Assembly: GCA_947561395.2 (NCBI GenBank)
Contig: OX387185.1
Location: 40,248,602 to 40,312,601, forward strand
Length of the DNA stretch: 64,000 nt
Direction of reading: 5' to 3'
Origin: Buxus sempervirens
Taxonomy: Eukaryota > Streptophyta > Magnoliopsida > Buxales > Buxaceae
Below, piece by piece: positions 58,918 to 64,000 of this stretch (its first letter is position 1; every line of letters starts with the position of its first letter). A model generated the notes under the pieces. The model was given only the letters and a program-made list of their open reading frames with translations. It was not told where the DNA came from and ran no database searches. The translations under genes and the position numbers were made by a program.

Positions 58918-61900
58918 TGTAAGCACCTCATTTTTGCGCTCCCAGAAAAACCAGAAATGCAAACCCTGGACAAAAAGTCAAACCCTGAGGTGTCAAAAGT
59001 TGACTTTTTAATCAAGTGAAATTTGGCCACCTTGCTTTATACCATTGGATAGAGAATCTCAACACGGTTCCAACGCAACTGAGTTTGCAGGAATCGGAGT
59101 ACGGATGAAGGTTCTGCGGGCGGTCAAACTTAAGGAAGAGCCGAGAGTTGACTTTTCCTCGAATTCCGTGCCAAGTACCTTGCTCTATACCATTAGATAG
59201 AGAATCTCAACACGGTTCCAACGCAACTGAGTTTGCAGGAATCGGAGTCCGGATGAAGGTTCTGCGGGCGGTCAAACTTGAGTAGAGCCAAAAGTTGACT
59301 TTCTGCTAAAATCCGATCCAGAGGCCTACCCCTAGGCCATTGGACAGAGAATCTCGACACGGTTCCAATGCAACTAAGTTTGCTAGAATCGGTGTCCCGG
59401 ATAAGGAAATATGAGCAAAATCGGCTCCCGGACGCGGCCCGGCACTTCTGCTAAAAAACTCGAGTTTGCTGCTAAACTGAAATTCAGTGGATAGGGAATC
59501 TCGTACTAATTCCAACGCCACTAAGTTTGCCAAAATCGGATATCAGACGAGCGAGTTGTGGGCAGTCAAAGTTTCTGAAAAAACTGCACACGTGGCAAAT
59601 AGTAAAGAAAGGGCAAATTAATTAAGTACATAAAGAAAAAAGAAAAATAAAAAATAATAATAAATGGTTGGACGAATTCTCCATGTGGAGAATTCGTCCA
59701 AGCAAACTTAGCCTCCAAGTTTACTTGGAGGCTAAGAAAAGAAAGCAATGATTCATGATCATTGCTTATGTTTTAAAAAGGTGGCATGAAATGAAAGGAT
59801 TAGGGTTTTGGTGTTGAAGTGCAAGAATAATTGCATTTTAGTCAAGGCTTATAAAAAGAAAAATACCTAGCACAAAGGGGGGACGGCTCATTTTTTTGGA
59901 GGTCTCCCATCTCTCCCAAGCTTCTCCATTCTCTCTCCCACTCTCCTCCATCTCTTCTTGCCTCCCTTTGGCTCCCAAAAACCCTAAAACATCACCCTAA
60001 GGCCAATCTCTTCTCCTTTTCTTGTCTTCCTCTTCATCTTTCACCAAAACCAAGGAGGAGGACTTGCTGTTGGTGGCCAAAGAAGGTGCTCCAGCACCTT
60101 AGCTTGCCCCAGGGAGACTTCACACCCACTCCACAAGGGTTCAGAACCCAAGGTAATGTTCACTGTAACCTTTTGTTCAACATAGTTTAAAATGAGCAAG
60201 TTTGCGGGTTTTTAAACTAACCAGTGTGTGTGTGATGTTCAAAGTATGTTCTTGCCTTGTTTTGCTCCCCTCCTTCTCCATTTGTGGCCACATGAAGTAG
60301 CTTAACCTCCATGGTAAGAGGAGGACCATCCGTACGGTTTTAAGGGAGGGAGATGGTTCCTTTCAAGCATGTTTTGCTACGGTTTTTAGAACATCATACT
60401 GTTACCAACTTGTCTCGTTCGCACGGGGGAGCATGTTCCCCCACGTTTGCCTCTCATGTATCCCGTCATAAGCCCCCCTCTCATCTCTTCTTTCCTTGAT
60501 TCTTTAGTTCCCATGTGGAGTTGATTTTAATATGCTTTCGTAGTCTCAAAAGCATGCATGCGCGCCCACCTTCACACACCCACAAGTGCTATGCTAGATC
60601 ATTATATATGTTTGAACCATTAGTCATCTCATGGCATGCATGGGCACGCACACGTGCCTTTCATTTTTTATGCTCACAACACACCAAAAGGCATGCATGT
60701 TCTCCACGGTTCAAGAGCATGTAGATTGAGTTTAGCTTATTGTCTTCCCGTTATCTCAGCAGTTTGCTGCCATATGAAATTATAAGAACGAAACAGGGAC
60801 ACATAGGTCCCTGCTCCGCCACTGGGAGTGTCCCAAAAATGGGAGGAGGCAACACCTTGAGCCTCCTCCCCCTTGCTTGAACCACTAAAACCCCAAAAAA
60901 GGTGACCAAAGGGAGGTCTTCATCCCACCTGAACCACTGTGGGCTCACACAGGAGCCCACACGATCATTGGAACATCCTAGAAAGCCTAAAAACCCAACC
61001 CCAATGCAAAAATCGAAAAAAGGGCTTCTGGGGGTTGATCCGGCAACTCAGGCCGGATCAACTGAAGCCCATGTGTAGCCGGCTAAAGATGCCGGATACA
61101 CAGAGACTTATGTGTAACCGGCTACACTGCCAGAATTCTTTTTTTGCCATTTTTGCTGATCTTGTGTGATTTTTGGTTTGTTTGATCAAATCCGGGCGAA
61201 CCAGTAGGGTTTCCGGGTCACCCGGAAACCCAAGATGGGCCATGGACCGACCCGGTCCAAATTGATTTCCGGTGGGCCTTCCAACGGGGCCCACCAAGCC
61301 CGACCAATTCATTTTTGCTTAACTAAGATAAATAAAAGATTTGAGTGGGCCAGACCACTTGAGGCCCACCCAAGCCCTAGTTGGGCCATGCATGCTTAAA
61401 GTAGGATGTGGTTTGGCCGAGACCACGGGCAGGGCCTATCGGGCCCACTAAGCCCATGAACCCAACCAACTTAGGGTTTCAGAACCCTAAACTCAGGAAG
61501 TCTTGGGCTTTCAAGCCCAAGCCCAGGTAAAGGGCCCCAAGCCCAAAGCTTGGCCCATTTTGGCAAAGATTAATCAAAATAAACTCAAAACACTTGGCAA
61601 CCAGGCCGAGGCCCACTCAGGGGCCCGCAAGTCAATCCAGACTCACTTTTTGCATGGAACTAAATTTAATCTTCAACTTGGAATTTAAATAAAATCAATT
61701 CACTGAACCAAAGCCCAAAGGGCCTCTCAGGTTTAGACTGAGGCCCACCAAGGGACACGTGGGCTCAACTAAGCCCACCAAGGACACTGTGGGCCTTCCA
61801 ACGGGGCCCACCCAATCCGACTCACATCACTTTAAATTAAAAAGATAAAATCAAGTAAAGGGACCCACACCACTTTGGCGGTCCCGCCAGACTTAACCAA

Positions 61901-62191
61901 AATTGAATGCTGGATTAGGAATCGGGTGAGTGAGAGACCAGAGTTGACTCAAACCAGGGAAACTTATGGGACCCGTCATTTGACGGGGTGGACTGGGGTG
62001 TCTATGGACTTCCCCAGACCGCAACCGAGAACCTACTTAGAATCTCAAGCCGCAGACCAAGCCTTAATAGACAAACTTAGGCACCCAGGTGTCTGCCTGC
62101 ACCCCATCAGGCAGTGGCGACTCCAAACAAATCCCGAGGCACGCATCGTTTTGCGTGCGCCTCGTCGTGCGACCGAAATCGGGTGCGCACA
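58918..62191 (+). mobile_element. Solo LTR, family A, 3.3 kb
   Basis: It runs TGTAAGCACC to GGGTGCGCACA, flanked by GGGTG (58913-58917 and 62192-62196). TATA-like CTTATAAAAAG near 59848 sets plus sense. TGGCGACTCC at 62115-62124 equals the first ten bases of the Ogre/Tat-type primer site. It has no internal region. It is the counterpart of 1881-4472 and sits inside the retroposed insertion. Confidence 0.9.
59035..59570 (+). repeat. Four degenerate ~125-bp tandem units in the family-A LTR
   Basis: Each unit contains AGAGAATCTC(A/G)ACACGGTTC or a variant, then CAACGCAACTGAGTTTGC and GGAATCGG. The first two are nearly identical; the third and fourth are more diverged. The same four-unit block is in the copy at 3842-4385. 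Confidence 0.8.
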
Positions 62192-62912
62192 GGGTGGTCG
62201 TGCAATGTTCGACCTCCTTGTGTAGGTTGATTGCTCTGTCGAATGACTTTCGGTGGTGGCTAGGTGGACTGTCTGGTGAGCAAAGGCAGCGAATCTTGTA
62301 GGAGTCCTACCACTGTACCTTTCCTTACTCTTCGATGGGGCTCAGTGGTGGTTCTTGGTGATGGCCTTGGTCATCTCAGGCAGTGTTCAGTGGTGGTTTT
62401 TGGTTTCGATCTTGGTGATAATGTATTTGCTTTTGATCTTTTTAGTTGGGTTTTTAGCAAGTTTTACTACACTGTTTTTAATTAGGTTTTGTATCGTTAG
62501 GTATCGGAAGGCCTCAACCCCCATAGTCCAGGTGCAGTTCTGTGTCCGGATGTATCTTGGTTCATCGAACACTCCTTTTCAGGATATTTCGTCTTCCACA
62601 AAGCCTTTTCTCCCATTAATGGGATTTGCAATCCGTGTTTTGACGAACCCACCGTCCGACTTTACCCCTATTCTTCAGGTGGTTTCATTCTACTTTGGTG
62701 CAGGGCCGAACACCATTGCTCAGAACTACAACCAGATTGTGGGGGTTTATGTCTCCCCAGTATCTTGGCCTTTTTTGATTCTATGCTTATATGGGTATAT
62801 TATCTATTTGTACTGGCTTGAGGCCTTAGCTCTTGTAACAATGTTTTCATCTAATGAAGAAAGAGCTTAGCTCGGCTTTCCATAAAAAAAAAGAACTAAC
62901 AATCTTAGTGCA

Positions 62913-63405
62913 CATTTGAAGTATGAGTTAAGAAATTGGAACTGATTTGCTCAAGCATGGCAACTTATTGTGCTCGATTAGTAAAAAGCATAACATAAAC
63001 AAGAATTAGACACTTATCACTCCAAGCCATTTGAGAAACTGAGTCAATGAGAGACCCAAAAAGGAAATGTAATAAATGAAAGATCTGATCAAAGCTGATT
63101 TCTGTTGTAGGTCTTCAATATGGATCTCGCTGATAAGAAATTGTAACAAGCATTACAATGGCTATATACTGATTGTAAAATGGAAGCTTCTAGTTTAGCT
63201 AACAATAGTTTAAAAACCAAATAAGATGAGAATCTATTGTCTCCTATGCTTAACAGATAATAGAAAATAAAACAGCCAACAAATGATTTGGTACACACTA
63301 ATGGATTCTTTGTTCAAACTATGCTATGTGTATGCTGACATGTAGTTGATAAAAACATGTACATAAATATATATATACATGAATGAATACATTCATATAT
63401 GCATT
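62913..63405. other. Intergenic between retroposed insertion and family-C copy 3
   Basis: No gene seen; AT-rich sequence. Confidence 0.5.
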
Positions 63406-64000
63406 TGTTTACACCCTATACAGACCAACGAATAAGAGAAGGCCACGTGATATCTACATGGCCTACTGAGGCCATGTCATAAGCACGCGTAGGCTTTGTT
63501 CAGTCAGGTAGGCCACGTCAGCATACATGTAGGCTGAGATTTCAGTTAAAGCCACGTAAGCCTATGCAACGAACCATATACATATGGTTCAAAGGATCGT
63601 ATCACCAGTTATTTGAGAATAATTACTTTAAGATCATGGCCAGGACAGTTATCTTTCATGAACAGAAGACTGCGGATGACCAGCCTCTATGAAGATCATG
63701 CAAGAGTGGGACGTTGAGCAACCGTCAAAGATTGGCTATAAAAGGCACAAACTCGAAGAGTTCGAGTACACAATCCATCCAACCGCAACCGGTTATAATA
63801 TTATTTTGATCATCCGTGATCTTTATCCCCTCTCCTACACTGTAGCCAGAAGGATAAACTAGGACTTCTCTCACTGCTTCCAGCCGCAGTGATACCTTAG
63901 ACCCCTCTTTACTCCGATCAACGCCAGAACCCTGCCACCGGAGAGTAGGTTGAGGCCGCCCCTAACTCGCAGTTCTGTACCCCAAACACAGCTACAGAAT
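63406..64000 (+). mobile_element. LTR, family C (copy 3), cut by the window end
   Basis: Starts TGTTTACACCC and aligns with copy 1, including CTATAAAAGG at about 63737. The 3' end is outside the window, so solo or full-length status is unknown. Confidence 0.8.

Larger units (their letters stand above)
55119..62896 (+). mobile_element. L1-type retroposed insertion, enlarged by nested LTRs
   Basis: An exact 16-bp direct repeat TAACAATCTTAGTGCA flanks the interval (55103-55118 and 62897-62912), with an A tract (62884-62892) just before the right copy: the signature of L1-mediated insertion. Without nested LTRs, the original insert is 55119-55209, 58605-58917 and 62192-62896, about 1.1 kb. An ATG at 58717 opens MAAKAGTTDEEGDSNDDDGV, which I do not recognise. 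The end (TCTAATGAAGAAAGAGCTTA) resembles plant LINE 3' ends. It could be an internally deleted LINE or a retrocopied transcript. Confidence 0.7.

Noticed and set aside
61875-62225. 116-residue reading frame as a small gene
   Set aside because: It runs across the 3' end of a family-A LTR and its target duplication.
62355-62870. 171-residue hydrophobic reading frame as a membrane protein gene
   Set aside because: It lies in the T-rich 3' part of the retroposed insertion, has no recognisable family, and its composition explains the hydrophobicity.

Overview
The window is nuclear DNA of a flowering plant. It has two confident host genes in 64 kb: an intron-containing TMK1-type receptor kinase and an intronless U-box E3 ligase. 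Most of the rest is nested transposable elements, including very long LTRs, MULE and hAT elements, LINE-type insertions and a 5S-rRNA-bearing TRIM. The mix of families, in particular a degraded plant-mobile-domain (PMD) gene of a kind I associate with early-diverging eudicots such as sacred lotus, points to a eudicot. I cannot name the species from the sequence alone.

Layout. 1-6536 is the 3' part of a long LTR ('family B'). A Mutator-like element sits inside it (1768-5656, 11-bp target duplication); it has captured a glutaredoxin gene, making it a Pack-MULE, and is itself split by a 2.6-kb solo LTR ('family A', 1881-4472). 7404-9990 is a decayed PMD gene, followed by a truncated LTR (10020-11326). 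From about 11780 to 29622 lies a degraded hAT transposon whose transposase is split at 12473/27935 by a 15.5-kb LTR element (12474-27934, target duplication CACAT). That element lies on the minus strand and has an Arg-tRNA-type primer site, a polypurine tract and a gag-like gene, but no recognisable pol: a non-autonomous Ogre/Tat-type 'TR-GAG' element. Its gag is split by a 3.2-kb family-B solo LTR (19378-22604). 31-36 kb holds small relics: a TRIM remnant, two MITEs with target duplications, a Cassandra-type TRIM and a palindromic cluster.

36.8-40.9 kb is the TMK1-like gene. 42-44.7 kb holds two fold-back elements and a LINE fragment. 45847-46412 is a small hAT element that looks like a deletion derivative of the large hAT. 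47691-49013 is the PUB20/21 (CMPG-type) gene, with a cluster of W-box cores upstream. 49841-51201, 56512-57632 and 63406 to the window end are three copies of one ~1.1-1.4-kb LTR ('family C'). 55103-62912 is bounded by a 16-bp direct repeat plus an A-tract, so it is one L1-type retroposition event, later enlarged by a family-D LTR (with a family-C solo LTR inside it) and a 3.3-kb family-A solo LTR.

The most unusual signal is at 23250-24605, in the leader of the 15.5-kb element: about 33 tandem units of ~41 bp. Each unit folds into a short hairpin with a nearly constant loop, and the two arms change together from copy to copy. The family-B LTRs carry a smaller, independent version of the same architecture. 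A 28-bp minisatellite is shared between the LTRs and the leader of the same element, and the two LTRs differ by exactly one unit.
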